From the NCBI GenBank assembly GCA_017654935.2, contig CM065713.1:11026603-11090602 (forward strand): a stretch of DNA of 64,000 nucleotides, in the 5' to 3' direction. This document shows, piece by piece, positions 10,579-21,881 of the stretch; the stretch's first letter is position 1; every line of letters starts with the position of its first letter. The notes under the pieces were generated by a model. The model did not search any database. It worked only from the letters and a program-made list of their open reading frames with translations, and was not told the origin of the DNA. The position numbers and the translations under genes are program-made. The stretch is from Phymorhynchus buccinoides. Its lineage: Eukaryota; Mollusca; Gastropoda; Neogastropoda; Raphitomidae.

Positions 10579-10951
10579 CAGTGGAACCTCCCTTATAAGA
10601 CTCCCTCCCACATAACACCTGCTTCTCTGAGACATTGCCCTTCTTTGTAAGTATTAAAATTACCTCCCTTATAAGACCCCTTCCTATTGGCCACTGCAAC
10701 AACCATGTTTTGCTAGAGTGAATGCCCTTAGTAGCTGCTTTGAGTACTGACCAAACAAGGGGATATCTCTCGCCAATAACCCTACTTGATGCTACTAAAT
10801 GGCTGCCTTTCGCAAGAGTGAAATCCCTTTTCAGTACTGACCAACAAGGGATTCACTCTTGCAGTCAAGGGCGTTAATAACCCTAGTTGCAGAGGCCAAT
10901 AAGACCTCATTTTGGATGATTTTTGAAGGTCTTATAAGGGAGGTCCCACTG
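10579..10951. mobile_element. pogo-like MITE, CAGTGGAACC ends, TA target
   Basis: The left end is TA then CAGTGGAACCTCCCTTATAA. The right end is TCTTATAAGGGAGGTCCCACTG then TA. Tips of the form CAGTGGAACC with TA duplication are typical of pogo/Tigger-type elements (family knowledge). Relatives lie at 13043, 48957 and 63842. Confidence 0.7.
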
Positions 10952-10972
10952 TACAAACCTAGGCTTTAATAA

Positions 10973-11498
10973 TAAAGGGGCACCCTGACGGATGAGTTTT
11001 TGGAAGAAACACGTCGAGGTCACCAGAAAGACAGCCTTTTTAAGAAGGATCGGAACACTCACTTTGCTCTGGTTTCCTAGAAATCAAACCGTCAAAACGG
11101 CGATTCCTCCCGGAGTTGCCGGAGAGAGAAGCTATTTTGGACGGGGTGGGTGGAGGCCACTGACTGGTTGAAGCTTTTTCTTCTTTGCAGTGCAGTAAAA
11201 ACAAACAAATTAGAGGTATTTCCTTTGTTGTGAGAGAAACTCCTTTTGGTAAACTGTATAAAGTTTTGTGGAAATTTCGTGCAAACGATTTGGTCTAACT
11301 CAGGCGGCCATTAGAAAAGACAAGACAACTGAAAGAATCTGACTTCCAGCACCTCCGCCAAGGAGGTAACGCCGATTTGACGGTTTGATTTCTAGGAAAC
11401 CAGAGCAAAGTGAGTGCTGCGATCTCTGTAAAGGGTGTTTTCCTGGTGACCTCGACGTGTTTCTTGCAAAAACTCATCCGTCAGGGTGTCCCTTTAAA
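10973..11498. mobile_element. Foldback element, about 520 bp
   Basis: AAAGGGGCACCCTGACGGAT at the left pairs with ATCCGTCAGGGTGTCCCTTT at the right. Further in, CTCTGGTTTCCTAGAAATC pairs with GATTTCTAGGAAACCAGAG. The arms are about 110-150 bases and show moderate divergence. Confidence 0.7.
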
Positions 11499-11584
11499 AC
11501 AATCAAAAACGCATTGATAGAATGTGTATTTGTTATTTTGTATACACACACAAACTATAAAGACATGCAAAAACCACACCATAC

Positions 11585-11640
11585 AGAGAGAGAGAGGGGG
11601 AGATAGAGAGAGAGAGAGACAGAGATAGAGAAAGAGCACA
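11585..11640. repeat. Imperfect (GA)n tract
   Basis: GA repeats broken by GGGG and ACAGAT. Confidence 0.8.
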
Positions 11641-11704
11641 CGCACAAACACACACGCAGAGCCACATCCATACAAATTAGTTTTATTATTTTCATTATTA
11701 TGTA

Positions 11705-12127
11705 CAGGGTTCCCACTCTTGAGCTTGAAAAAACCTCAAGGACTTTCCAGGGTTTTTGAAAGGAATATTTGAAGTCTTGAAGGGTCATTGAAGTTACATC
11801 AATGCAGACATGCGCAAAAAATAAGGCGATGCACAATCTGAATGCGTCCGGTCGAAACGGTGAAAACATGGATTTGTACATAGAATCGGCACCAGAAGTA
11901 TTATTTCGTAAGATCTATGTTACTTTTCATCATTTGTGATTCGTAAACATGCACAACTTAAAATTTCATGATACATGAGAATATTATTCATACAATCAAC
12001 AGGTCCGCAGGAACAAATTTCAAGGGGTGGCAGAATTTACTCTAATTTTAAAGGGTTTTCAAGCACCTTTCTGAACTTGTTGAAATTTAAAGGGGTTCAA
12101 TGGTTCTCAAGGGGAGTATGAACCCTG
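11705..12127. mobile_element. hAT-like MITE, CAGGGTTC ends
   Basis: CAGGGTTCCCACTCTTGAGC at the left and GGGGAGTATGAACCCTG at the right are imperfect inverted repeats; inside, CAAGG/CCTTG blocks also mirror each other. I could not confirm an 8-bp target duplication. Confidence 0.5.
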
Positions 12128-12129
12128 TA

Positions 12130-12601
12130 TTAACCTTTACCGGATCACGCTTTTGACTACACAGACACGATCGCGCGGGTGTTCCACGACCCATACTAAG
12201 TAAAAAGAAAAGGGACATGCATTTTAACAGTATTTATCCCTGTCCAGATGATGCGGGTCCTGCAGTACCCATACTCGTCAAAGAGTCACCATGTGTTTAT
12301 CCTTATCCAGATGGTGCGGGTCTCCCACGACCCATACTCAATGCACTGCAGTGGCATATTTCTGCTGTTTAAAGTATGGGTCGTAGGAGACCCGCGCCAT
12401 CCGGACAAGCATGTTAAAATGACGCATCATATTACGTCATTTGTATTTTATACACATCAATGAAATTTAAGACACTAAAGCCATTAACGTTTTTGATAAA
12501 GTCATGAAATTTCATGACGATTGCTTAAATAGTTTTTGAGATATAACAGTTTTTATGTGTCTCTGGGTACTAGAATACCCAGGAAGCATGGTGAAGGTTA
12601 A
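12130..12601. mobile_element. TTAA-flanked foldback MITE (CCTTTACCGGA type, copy A)
   Basis: TTAACCTTTACCGGATCACG at the left; GGTGAAGGTTAA at the right. The interior carries GACCCATACT and GGTCTCCCACGACCC inverted pairs around a CTGCAG centre. A related copy is at 57967-58355. The TTAA target suggests piggyBac-type mobilisation (inference). Confidence 0.6.
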
Positions 12602-12717
12602 AGAAAAACGCTAAAAAAAGAAGACGTGATCATCATCAATCAACTGAGAAAACAAAGACAAAGAAAACCAAGAAAACGAAAAGAAAGAGCAAAAAAAGCT
12701 GTCATTGAACATTGGCA

Positions 12718-13022
12718 TCCCCGCCGTGGGGATACCGGGGGTATTTTGCATAAATAGTTCCCCCACCTTCTGGAAGTTCTGCGCTTGTAACTTCCTCTAA
12801 TCTGTCACTCTCTTTGACTCTGCCTTTTCCCTTTGCTTACTGTCATCTGTCTGCCTTTCCTGTCCATTCTCCTGCCTTTTTTTTCACGAAACACTTTCAA
12901 AAAGATTTCCTCCAGCCGAAGCTGGACGTGCTGGGCCTAATTACTTCTTACTTGGGCGCATAATGGCAGCATGATGCATCTGTGCTCATAATTGACAGGA
13001 AACTGAGATCGAAGAAGAAGAC
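12718..13022 (+). repeat. Interspersed repeat GGGGATACCGGGGG family (copy 1)
   Basis: From GGGGATACCGGGGG through TAACTTCCTCTAATCTGTCA to AGGAAACTGAGATCGAAG and a (GAA)n tail. A near-full copy is at 60318-60646 and a partial reverse copy at 49945-50095. The A/G tail suggests a retroposon. Confidence 0.65.
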
Positions 13023-13042
13023 ATTGGTATAAATATAAAATA

Positions 13043-13584
13043 CAGTGGTACCTCCCTTATAATATTAAGACCTTCAAAAACCATCCAAAATGTGGTCTTA
13101 TAAGGGAGGGGTCTTACAAGGGCGGTAATTTTAATACTAACAAAGAAGGGCAATGTCTCAGAGAAGTAGGTCTTATGTGGAAGGGAGTCTTATAATGGGA
13201 GGTCTTATAAGGGAGGTTCCACTGTACTTACAAAGAAGGGCAATGTCTCAGAGAAGTAGGTCTTATGTGGGAGGGAGTCTTATAATGGGAGGTCTTATAA
13301 GGGAGGTTCCACTGTACTTACAAAGAAGGGCAATGTCTCAGAGAAGTAGGTCTTATGTGGAAGGGAGTCTTATAATGGGAGGTCTTATAAGGGAGGTTCC
13401 ACTGTACTAACAAAGAAGGGCAATGTCTCAGAGAAGTAGGTCTTATGTGGGAGGGAGTCTTATAATGGGAAGTTTTATAAGGGAGGTTCCACCCTACTTA
13501 CAAAGAAGGGAAATGTCTGAGAGAAGTAGGTCTTATGTGGAAGGGAGTCTTATAATGGGAAGTTTTATAAGGGAGGTTCCACTG
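13043..13584. mobile_element. pogo-like MITE with internal terminal-repeat array
   Basis: The left tip is TA then CAGTGGTACCTCCCTTATAA; the right tip is GGGAGGTTCCACTG then TA. The right two thirds is a 90-bp tandem array (13141-13584) in which every unit carries its own copy of the right terminus. Confidence 0.7.
13141..13584 (+). repeat. 90-bp tandem repeat, 5 units
   Basis: CAAAGAAGGG starts units at 13141, 13231, 13321, 13411 and 13501. Because 90 is divisible by three, one frame stays open across three units (13153-13410); this is not evidence of a protein. Confidence 0.95.
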
Positions 13585-14902
13585 TAAATACAACATTGAA
13601 AATATGTCTATAAGTACAATGGTTTGCATCTACTTAACTGAATATGTGTATAAAAAGAAACACAAAAGGTATATATAATATGGTACATCATTATAAATAA
13701 CAAAGCGTAATACATCGAATGACATGAGTGACCCAGCACCACGAAAGGGACATTAAGTGTCAAAATGACCATTCTGAGAAAATGGCACAGTTGGGAACAG
13801 TAACATGGTGCTACTCTTTCATTTTTACACTGATTTCAGTATTTTTAATTTTACCAGAAACTGAAGTTCAGTTTTTTTTATAATTCATCAACAACAAAAT
13901 TGACCACAAGCAATTTGGGGCGTTTTGAACTTGGTTGTTTTATATTGGAAGTTTACAAAGGCAATGTAATAATTTTACAAGGCTTATCAGACTCAAACTG
14001 TCTATCATTTTAACTGTCTATCTCGTTATCTCTCTCAAGTTGCCCCCCTGAATCGTCTCAACGGGGCTCTGCCCCTGTGACCCTGCCGTGGGCCATGGGT
14101 CCCTGGACCCCTGCCTTTTAGGGTTTTTCATTTTGGGGAGTTGCACCCGTGCAGTAACTTAGTAAGACAAATATCTCTTCTTTTTTTTCTTTCTTTTTTT
14201 TGCTGTCCCATCTTCTGGGCTGTACAGTGGCGATGCTCCCACGCCGCTCGTTCCGAATCCCAATTCGCAGCTACACCCCGGTTTGTTCAAGTCGCAGAAT
14301 CCGAGACCAGCAGTCCAAGGGGAGCGAATCTATGTCAGGCCGTCAGGAGGCAACCAACCGAGGAGACACTGCACTTCTGCTGAGTCACTTCGGTGGAGTT
14401 CAGTGGAGCCTGTTCAGGACACTGGACACTGGACACTGGAAAACTTTATTTGACACCACCTACTAAGCCCCCTACTGACGACACTATTATCTTAGTCGCG
14501 GAGCCAGCGTGAGTGAGGTCCTCCTCCGAGGGCGCCACCACGACCGTCCACCCACAGCTCCCCAGAACACACTGATCCCCATGACTTTGACCCGAACGCA
14601 CCAAGGCATAGACTGGATTGGAAACCGAAACTGAGGTCACAATGAGAGCAGGGCATGCAAAGCCACAGAATTTGAGACATTTTTTAATTTTATGATTGAT
14701 GGAAAATGAGGCCGATGATAATGATGATGATGATGCTGATGCTATGGACAAATATCTTTCTAATGATATAAGGACCATTCTTGTATCTTCTTTCGTTCCA
14801 GAGCCATACGCATTGAAAGTTAGTAACGTGACTGCCAGCCATTTTGAGAAACCACAGTCTAAAGTCTAGCCTATCCTAAGAAAATACCTCAATCAACTAG
14901 TT
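13585..14902. other. No supported gene
   Basis: Short frames at 14141-14383 and 14446-14778 have no recognisable domain. A triplicated GACACTGG lies at 14417-14439 and a GAT-rich run at 14712-14740. I cannot assign function. Confidence 0.4.
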
Positions 14903-15152
14903 TTAACCCTTTCACCGCCAATGTCGCATTTTTGCACCATAATGATTGATCACCCGTGTCATTAAAGCTCTTGAAATCAGGGTCTATTATTCAATTATAT
15001 TGTGTTCCTAAATTTGGACAGTAAGGATTGACCCTATTCTAAATGTGTCACAGAGAAATCCCACGTCAATATTGCAGACAAAATCTTTTCTGTAGCCAAG
15101 TAAGTTTAATGGGAAATTTTGGCTCAAAGACAGCTGGCTGTGTAAGGGTTAC
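14903..15152. mobile_element. TTAA-flanked MITE (CCCTTTCACCGCC type)
   Basis: TTAACCCTTTCACCGCCAAT at the left and CAGCTGGCTGTGTAAGGGTT AC at the right (last TTAA base mutated). Same family at 35807, 36268, 45238 and 61007. Interior consensus includes a dispersed AATGTCGCATTTTTGCACC. Confidence 0.7.
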
Positions 15153-15329
15153 AGCACTTTTGGGAATATTTAGAGACTTTGCTCAAGATTATCCTTTTTG
15201 GACATGAAAGATAAGATGTTAGAGAGGATAACAATACCAGACCTGTTTACCCTGAAATTGGGCTTCAGGTATCCAAAATCAGTGTATGTTTCACAAAATA
15301 GGTATTAGGTATTATTATTAGGTATTAGG

Positions 15330-15546
15330 TACTTTATAGTCACAGAGGCGTCTCTGTGAAATTCGGGTTGCTCCCACCTGAAGAGCGCGTCGCAGCCAGA
15401 GGCGCGCCACCCAATTGGTTGTTTGTTTTTTTGCATGCGATTTTTGTCACTGATGGAGGGGGGGGGGGGGGGGGTAATTTTTTTTACCAAATGACAACTT
15501 TTTCGTTGCCACTTGGTTTAGCGTATGCTAAGTGCATGGGCACATG

Positions 15547-15577
<31 letters not shown>

Positions 15578-15600
15578 TACTCCAACAGGAAAGTTTCGAC
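15330..15600 (+). repeat. Interspersed repeat with a 19-G run
   Basis: GTCACAGAGGCGTCTCTGTG, then AATTCGGGTTGCTCCCACC, then an uninterrupted run of about 19 G (15457-15475), then CGTCTCATCCGAAAGACTAC. It is preceded by (ATTAGGT)n. It resembles a short retroposon but the family is not identified. Confidence 0.5.
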
Positions 15601-16331
15601 AATGGAGTGTAAACATGCATACATTTTTATAAGTTGTTGAAATACTGTCATAAGCACCATACAATTTAATTTACAACAACAACACATAGAGCGCATCCAT
15701 TTCCTGAATCGAGCAATATACAGCTCTAAATGATATAGTTTCTAAATGATATATTTGTTTCACCATTTCACCATATTTTTGTCCCATGTACCATATTTAT
15801 CATATTTTGGTCAAATATGTGTACAAAATATGGTGAACTCTCATGGGTAAACAGGAGCGAGTTTAACAAGGGCTAACGTTTCGTCGCGCTCGCTCAAATC
15901 GGCAAAAACGGTCTAAGAAACACCCATTCGTTTGCCGATAGTTCGCATGGCGTTTTGCTCTCAGTCGAAAGGCGACAAGCGGCGACTATCCGGAACTAGT
16001 AGGGGCTGAATATGGTTCTTGTTGTTGATTGGTCCATTACAGTTTGTTTAAAATTAACAAAAAATTGGACCAATCAGACAAGAGCTTGTAATATTCTTCC
16101 GCAAACGCTTTCTAAAGTGTTTCTTAGGCCCCGTTTGCCGTGAGCGTTATTCGCGCGGCGACCGTTGTCTAGAGAAACTTGCCCGTGGTCTGCAATACCC
16201 ATAACTCAAAATTGATTTTATTATTTTTAAACAGATGTTTGATTTTGCAAGCCTGTTGTAAGAAACTATCCCAGTGACTTAATGTCCCATAGTTTTGTGT
16301 TACTGGGTCACATAGTATAAACAAAGACTTA
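15601..16331. other. No gene; partial inverted sequence
   Basis: 15780-15840 has repeated CCATATTT blocks. 16020-16080 contains GATTGGTCCA...TTGGACCAATC, a small inverted repeat. No coding frame supported. Confidence 0.4.
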
Positions 16332-16740
16332 AGGCCTTCGCACACTAGCGTCAGGCGTCAATTGTTTCTCAGAGCAACGCCTCGACGCCTGCATCACAGC
16401 ACACATTGTAGCGACGCAGTGGTGTTCTCACACAAGACTCTTGTCGCTTCGCCTCTTGTCGCGCGAACTTCCTTATTTGGAATGTCAGACGCTTTATTTC
16501 GGGTTCGAGCAAGTCTGCCATTTTTTTTCTTCAATCAGAGTTATGGTCCTTCCGTCCGTTGTGATTGGCTAGTTTCACGATCTCTGCGATCTTGAGCATC
16601 AAAATTAGAGCCGGTTCTATTCTCGAGCAACAAAAAATCGCGCAGCTACGCATCAAAAATCCTGCCGCGCCGCGAATCTCTCACACGCAAGCGGCGCATC
16701 GCCGCGATCTCGAGATCTTGACGCTAGTGTGCGAAGCCCT
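16332..16740. mobile_element. Harbinger-like MITE, TTA target (copy 1)
   Basis: Tips are AGGCCTTCGCACACTAGCGT and, in reverse, AGGGCTTCGCACACTAGCGT. The 3-bp TTA duplication is at 16329-16331 and 16741-16743. A 3-bp TWA target is characteristic of PIF/Harbinger (family knowledge). The second copy at 45830-46283 also has TTA on both sides. Confidence 0.75.
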
Positions 16741-18779
16741 TTAAGCAGAAAAAAACTGTGAGAAACTTGCATATTTCTTTATAAGGCTGTTAAACAGTTG
16801 AACTCAATGTTCACATCACCACTGCAAAAATATAAGAAAAAAAGAAGCGGACAAGTCTCATAAACTGTGACCAGTAAATTTACAAAAAATGTTATTTATT
16901 TTATTTTTTTCCATTATAGTCCCGTCAACAGCTACGGTCATCTCAGGACTGTCACCGCGTAAAGTTCGACCACTTAGTACAAAACACTCATCAATATATC
17001 TTACCAACGTTCAACAACCTGTAAACAACAAAACAGACAGTACAATTCATAACATGACACCTCCATCATTGCACCCTATAGCACATAAGTCCACACAGTG
17101 CTGGAAACGTTGAGCCACTCTACTCTATTTATCAGATCCAGGTAAAAAAACAGTAAAAAAGGATAACAAATACATACTAGTAAGCTAAAATACATGGAAG
17201 CCCGCCGGGGGGTACTAACAAAAATCATTTCCAGAAAACTATGGAGACCCAAAATACAAGGTAAGTTAAGAAAATAAAACTAAATGGGAAATCAGAAAAT
17301 AATGCAGCAAATTGAACTAATACATGTACCAACATATATTTTCTAAAAAAGTTCTGATACATTTACAAAGGAACAACACATACTGAATAGACGATTTTCA
17401 GGGAAAAAAACTAGGGGAGAGCACTTCATGAAAATTTAGAGTTGTTTACCTCCATTACTCGGTCAAATACCATAGCGACAATGGAACAATGGCGTCGAAG
17501 CTTGAAACCGCAGGATGTGAGTCCGCGACTTGCAAACATTGTTTTAGAAAAATAAGGGGTGACCAGTTGCTACAAAGTGATAGAACTTGCAAATTGTGAC
17601 GTAAAAATATAAATGACATCAATTTCAGAATGACGCACTGCGTTCTACATGCTGTGTGTCTCCTCAAACACAAGAAGCAAGGGCTGGGGATTTACCTGAT
17701 AGCAGAGTAACTTCCCCTGTTTGACCGATTGACTTAGGCAAAATAACTCCTACACACCATGAAATTACTCCCCTTAATTATATCCCAACAATTCCTATTG
17801 AAATACAAAACAAAAATAATCAGTTTATAAACACAATCCTGCTCTAAGTAAGAAAAAAAAATCTGTGATGTATATGTATTCAATCAAAATCGAATGCACT
17901 CAGAAACAAAATGACATTTGTCTCTAACTTTCCAAACAAATGTAACCATACTCTCATCAAACAATCCTTGGAAAGTTGCCCTTACAATGGCTGGGAAAGA
18001 GAGTTTGAAAATACCTTCAAGATATTTTTTTTTTACATTTATCCAAGTTTTTGGGGGGGTTTTGTATTCAACAATTTTTTTTATTCCTTTTCTTCATTCA
18101 TTCCACAATTCCTGCTTTTACTCACTCTTTCATCCCATCTTGCATGTATGTATGCATAAATGAAATCAGCGCAAAATCAACATGGGACAAATACAAAAAT
18201 GCAGGTAATATAAAGAAAAAATCCAAAAATCATCTGTTTCTCAAACTTAATAATATATCACCTATAGAAGTATTCTTAATATTACTTATTAGTACAAGTA
18301 TTATCTAAAGAGAAGGTTTTTTTGTTTGTTCGTTTTTCCACGCTACACTACTTGTGGCGGTGCCATAGCCGATGAGGTTTAACCGAGGCGTGGTCACCGC
18401 TACAGCTATCTGTATTAATTTTTTTAAATCGGGACTTTAGTGGTTTCGTAGTGCCTCCGGGCATTGACTCCAGTATTGTTCCCACCATATTTGTATTTAC
18501 AAATGTCCCATATGTGTCTGATTCAGACCAAGAGGACATAAAACACCATTTTCGCTTTGTTTTGCCATTACAAAACAGAAACAGTGACAATAACAACAAC
18601 CACATCAACCTTACAAAACAACCACATCAACCTTACAAAAACAACAGTAACAATAGCAACAACCAAAACAAAAACAGGTAACAACAATACTGACTAAAAC
18701 AATGTGTAATCAATTATAAAAATGAAATGCGTTTGAGGAAATGGGATCAAGAATAATTTAAAATTATAACATCATAAAA
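16741..18779. other. No supported gene
   Basis: AT-rich. 17388-17460 (GGGGAGAGCACTTC...GTTTACCTCCATTACTC) recurs at 25307-25378. 18428-18475 resembles the repeat at 7425. 18590-18680 is an AAC-rich simple region. No frame with a recognisable domain. Confidence 0.4.
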
Positions 18780-18788
18780 AAGGGGGAA

Positions 18789-18814
18789 ACACACACACAC
18801 ACACACACACACAG
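18789..18814. repeat. (CA)n microsatellite
   Basis: About 13 CA units. Confidence 0.9.
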
Positions 18815-18973
18815 AGGGTGTATAGTTGCAGACTAAACTAGAACTCAACAATGCATAATATTCAACTTTGTAAATTGTGTGGAGTGACACATGATTTAGC
18901 ACAACAAAAGTTATTTCAAGTTCATCTTCCTTCAATAGAGACATCAACTTATTCTTCTGGAAGCAGAAAAGTA

Positions 18974-20029
18974 TGGCATTCCAAACGTCAAACAATTATT
19001 TGCACGATTTTTAGTGGTAAAATGAGGCACTTTCCTCATTCTGTGCACACAATTCATTCTGTGGTGCACAGAATTCATTGTATGCACATAATTCATTCTG
19101 TGGCACACACAATTCATGTAGGACAGAATTCATTCTGTACGACAATTCATTTCTGTGGCACACACAATTCATTCTGTAGGACATAATTAATTCTATAAGA
19201 CACATATTTCATTATGTGCACCAAATTTATTCTGTGAGATACACATTTCATTTTGTGCGCAGAATGAATTCTGTGTCCCACAGAATAAATTTTGTGCACA
19301 GAATGAATTCTGTCATACATAATGAATTCTGTACTAACAGAATTAATTCTGTCGGAAACACAATTAATTCTATGGAGAACGAGGCTCATTCGCATACAAA
19401 GTGACGTCACGGGTGTTAGACATTGACCTACTAAGCTCCTCAAGGGAGCAGTTAGTGTGTTAATTAATGATGAGGGAAAATCTGTTTTATATGAATGAAA
19501 TAGTTATGATAGCACTGTTTACATTTGATAGATTTGTTTAAAACATTGGAAGTATAAGAAAGGTTTGGAATGAACACTCCCTAGGTACCTACAATCAACG
19601 TCATATGCAAATGAGCCTCGTTCTCCATAGAATGAATTGTTTCCCACAGAATTCATTCTATAGGACAGAATTTATTCTGTAGGACAGAATTCATTCTGTA
19701 CGACAGAATTCATTCTGTGGGACACAGAATTCATTCTGTGCACAAAATTTATTCTGTGGGACACAGAATTCATTCTGCGCAGAAAATGAAATGTGTATCC
19801 TACAGAATAAATTTTGTGCACATAATTTATTCTGTCCTACAGAATGAATTCTGTCCTACAGAATGAATTGTGTGTGCCACAGAATGAATTGTCCTACAGA
19901 ATGAATTGTGTGTGCCACACAATGAATTATGTGCACCACAGAATGAATTGTGTGCACCACAGAATGAGGAAAGTGCCTCATTGCACCACTAAAAATCATG
20001 CAAATAATTGTTTGACGTTTGGAATGCCA
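18974..20029. mobile_element. 1056-bp foldback element made of EcoRI-core palindromes
   Basis: TGGCATTCCAAACGTCAAAC at the left and its complement ending GGAATGCCA at the right; TA flanks both sides (18972-18973, 20030-20031). The two arms (about 440 bases each) are inverted copies. Each arm is mainly variants of a palindrome with core GAATTC (ACAGAATGAATTCTGT class) joined by GTGGCACAC, GTAGGAC or GTGCAC spacers. Inner ends carry CTATGGAGAACGAGGCTCAT and its complement around a spacer of about 175 bases. It has no transposase. Confidence 0.8.
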
Positions 20030-20199
20030 TAGAAGAGAGACTACAAGACCATCCAAGTGAAATTAAATAATCAAAAACAAATTACACAACAATTGACACT
20101 AATCACCAAAGTACTGTGGAATACTATGCAACCGATTACTAGACAATCATCACCAAGGGACTATCAAGGTTTTTGTTGTTAATATGACTTGTATCATAA

Positions 20200-20645
20200 A
20201 TGTCCAAAACAAAAAGTTCAAAAATCCAAAAAGTTATAACGGTAAAGGTCAAGATGTGCCACCCCCCCTACCTATCTCGGTGAATTCTATTTTTCCGTTA
20301 TTGCCTTTCTTACCATACATAAAGCTGTATTTTAGGAACATTTTTAGCTAATAACCTTTTTGGAATACTAACCCTAACCCTAGCCCTAACCCTACCCCCC
20401 ACCCTATAAGACGGAAAAACGCAACGAACCACAACTGTGACAAATCGCGGTGTACTGCAGTACATAGTGGGGGGTAGGGTTAGGTTTAGGGCTAGGGTTA
20501 GGGTTAGTATTCCAAAAAGGTTATTAGCTGAATATCTTCCTAAAATACAGCTTTATGTATGGTAAGAAAGGCAAAAACGGAAAAATACAATTAACCGAGA
20601 AATGCAGGGGGGGTGGCACATCTTTACCTTTGCCGTTATAACATT
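20200..20645. mobile_element. Foldback MITE carrying telomere-like tracts (copy 1)
   Basis: The arms contain ACATAAAGCTGTATTTTAGG and TAACCTTTTTGGAATACTAA, then CCCTAACCCTAGCCCTAACC. The other arm reads GGGTTAGGTTTAGGGCTAGG. The centre holds GCGGTGTACTGCAGTACA. The outer ends read GGTCAAGATGTGCCACC. Other copies are at 43351-43795 and 59925-60300, with a remnant at 50640-50770. Confidence 0.75.
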
Positions 20646-20999
20646 ACAGCAGATATCTTTAACATTAAAACGCCTTTCTTAGCAAGTAAATAACAATTTA
20701 TATTTACTATAAATTTCATGTAACATACAATGGTCAATAACAGAACAATCCAAACATTACGGTTAAAAAAGAAAGCTATTAATAACTGTGGCTTTTGCCT
20801 GTCAGCAGAGACACAACATCCCGTTGGGTAAAGGTGGTGCCTATGGAGCAGGAATAGACACTGAAGTTTTCTCAATGCATAGTACAAGACGTCTTCAACC
20901 TCAGCAGCAGCCAGAAGAGGGGTACCCCTGATGACAATCATGAAAAGTGCTGGCTGGACAGCAAAAATTGTAACATTTTATAAGAAATCTAAAACAAGG
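20646..20999. other. No gene seen
   Basis: No frame with recognisable content. Confidence 0.4.
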
Positions 21000-21640
21000 G
21001 CATCGCTGAGCGCCAGCAACGCATTGTGACAATGCAAACCCGGCCAGAGTTATGTCCTCTCCCCCCCCCCCCCCCCCCAATAAACACACCACTTTCCACC
21101 CTTACAGAACGCATAAAATACATAGCCCAAAATTTGAAGCGATTCTGTTCAGTAGTTCACGAGATACAGCTGAACTTTTATACAAACTTCCTTGCACCGA
21201 GTTATGTCCTCACCCCCCCCCCCCCCAATAAACACACCACTTTCCACCCTTACAGAACGCATAAAATACATAGCCCAAAATTTGAAGCGATTCTGTTCAG
21301 TAGTTCACGAGATACAGCTGAACTTTTATACAAACTTCCTTGCACCATGGTACACCACCACACAAAATTTGAAGCGATTCTGTTCACTAGTTCACGAAAT
21401 AAAGCTGGGGGGAAATTACATAGCCCAAAGAAGGAAATTTCGGTTTTCAAGGTCAAACTTCAAGGTCAAGGTCAGCACGGTGTTGATTAACGAAAGGAAG
21501 CTTCCTTTTCAAGCTGTCTACCCCTCTGCCAATTTTAATCAAAGTCCAAACAGTAGTTTTTAAGATAATCGATACACAGACACACACACACACAAACCAA
21601 TCACAAAATCCCGGCCTCTGGCCGGGTAACAAACAAAAAA
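21000..21640 (-). mobile_element. Satellite-bearing repeat element (inverted copy)
   Basis: Reverse-orientation copy of the element at 7597-8800: GGGCATCGCTGAGCGCCAGC, two to three satellite units, then AAGGTCAAGGTCAGCAC, CACACACACA and CCGGCCTCTGGCCGG. C-runs of about 18 (21060-21078) and 16 (21211-21227) sit where the first copy has G8. Confidence 0.7.
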
Positions 21641-21881
21641 AGAAACAGAAGTTGCGTTTAGCTAGACGATAGTTGCGCCAAGAAATAAACTTCATAAGAC
21701 TAACGGTTATCAAACAATTGTGTGTCAATAATGAACGTTGGCCTGTACCTCTGGCCGGGTAACAAACAAAAAAAGAAACAGAAGTTGCATTTAGCTAGAT
21801 GATAGTTGCGCCAAGAAATAAACTTCATAAGACTAACGGTTATCAAACAATTGTGTGTCAATAATGAACGTTGGCCTGTAA
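21615..21881. repeat. 133-bp tandem duplication
   Basis: CCTCTGGCCGGGTAACAAAC starts at 21615 and again at 21748, followed by nearly identical sequence to AATGAACGTTGGCCTGTA. Confidence 0.85.

Noticed and set aside
13153..13410. 85-residue repeat protein
   Set aside because: It arises only because the 90-bp tandem unit is divisible by three; the DNA is the duplicated end of a MITE.
17450..17470. Possible two-codon first exon ATGGAG then GTAAAC (minus strand), also near 25375
   Set aside because: Both lie in a shared dispersed repeat (17388-17460; 25307-25378), and neither has the upstream block found at 34954 and 57181.
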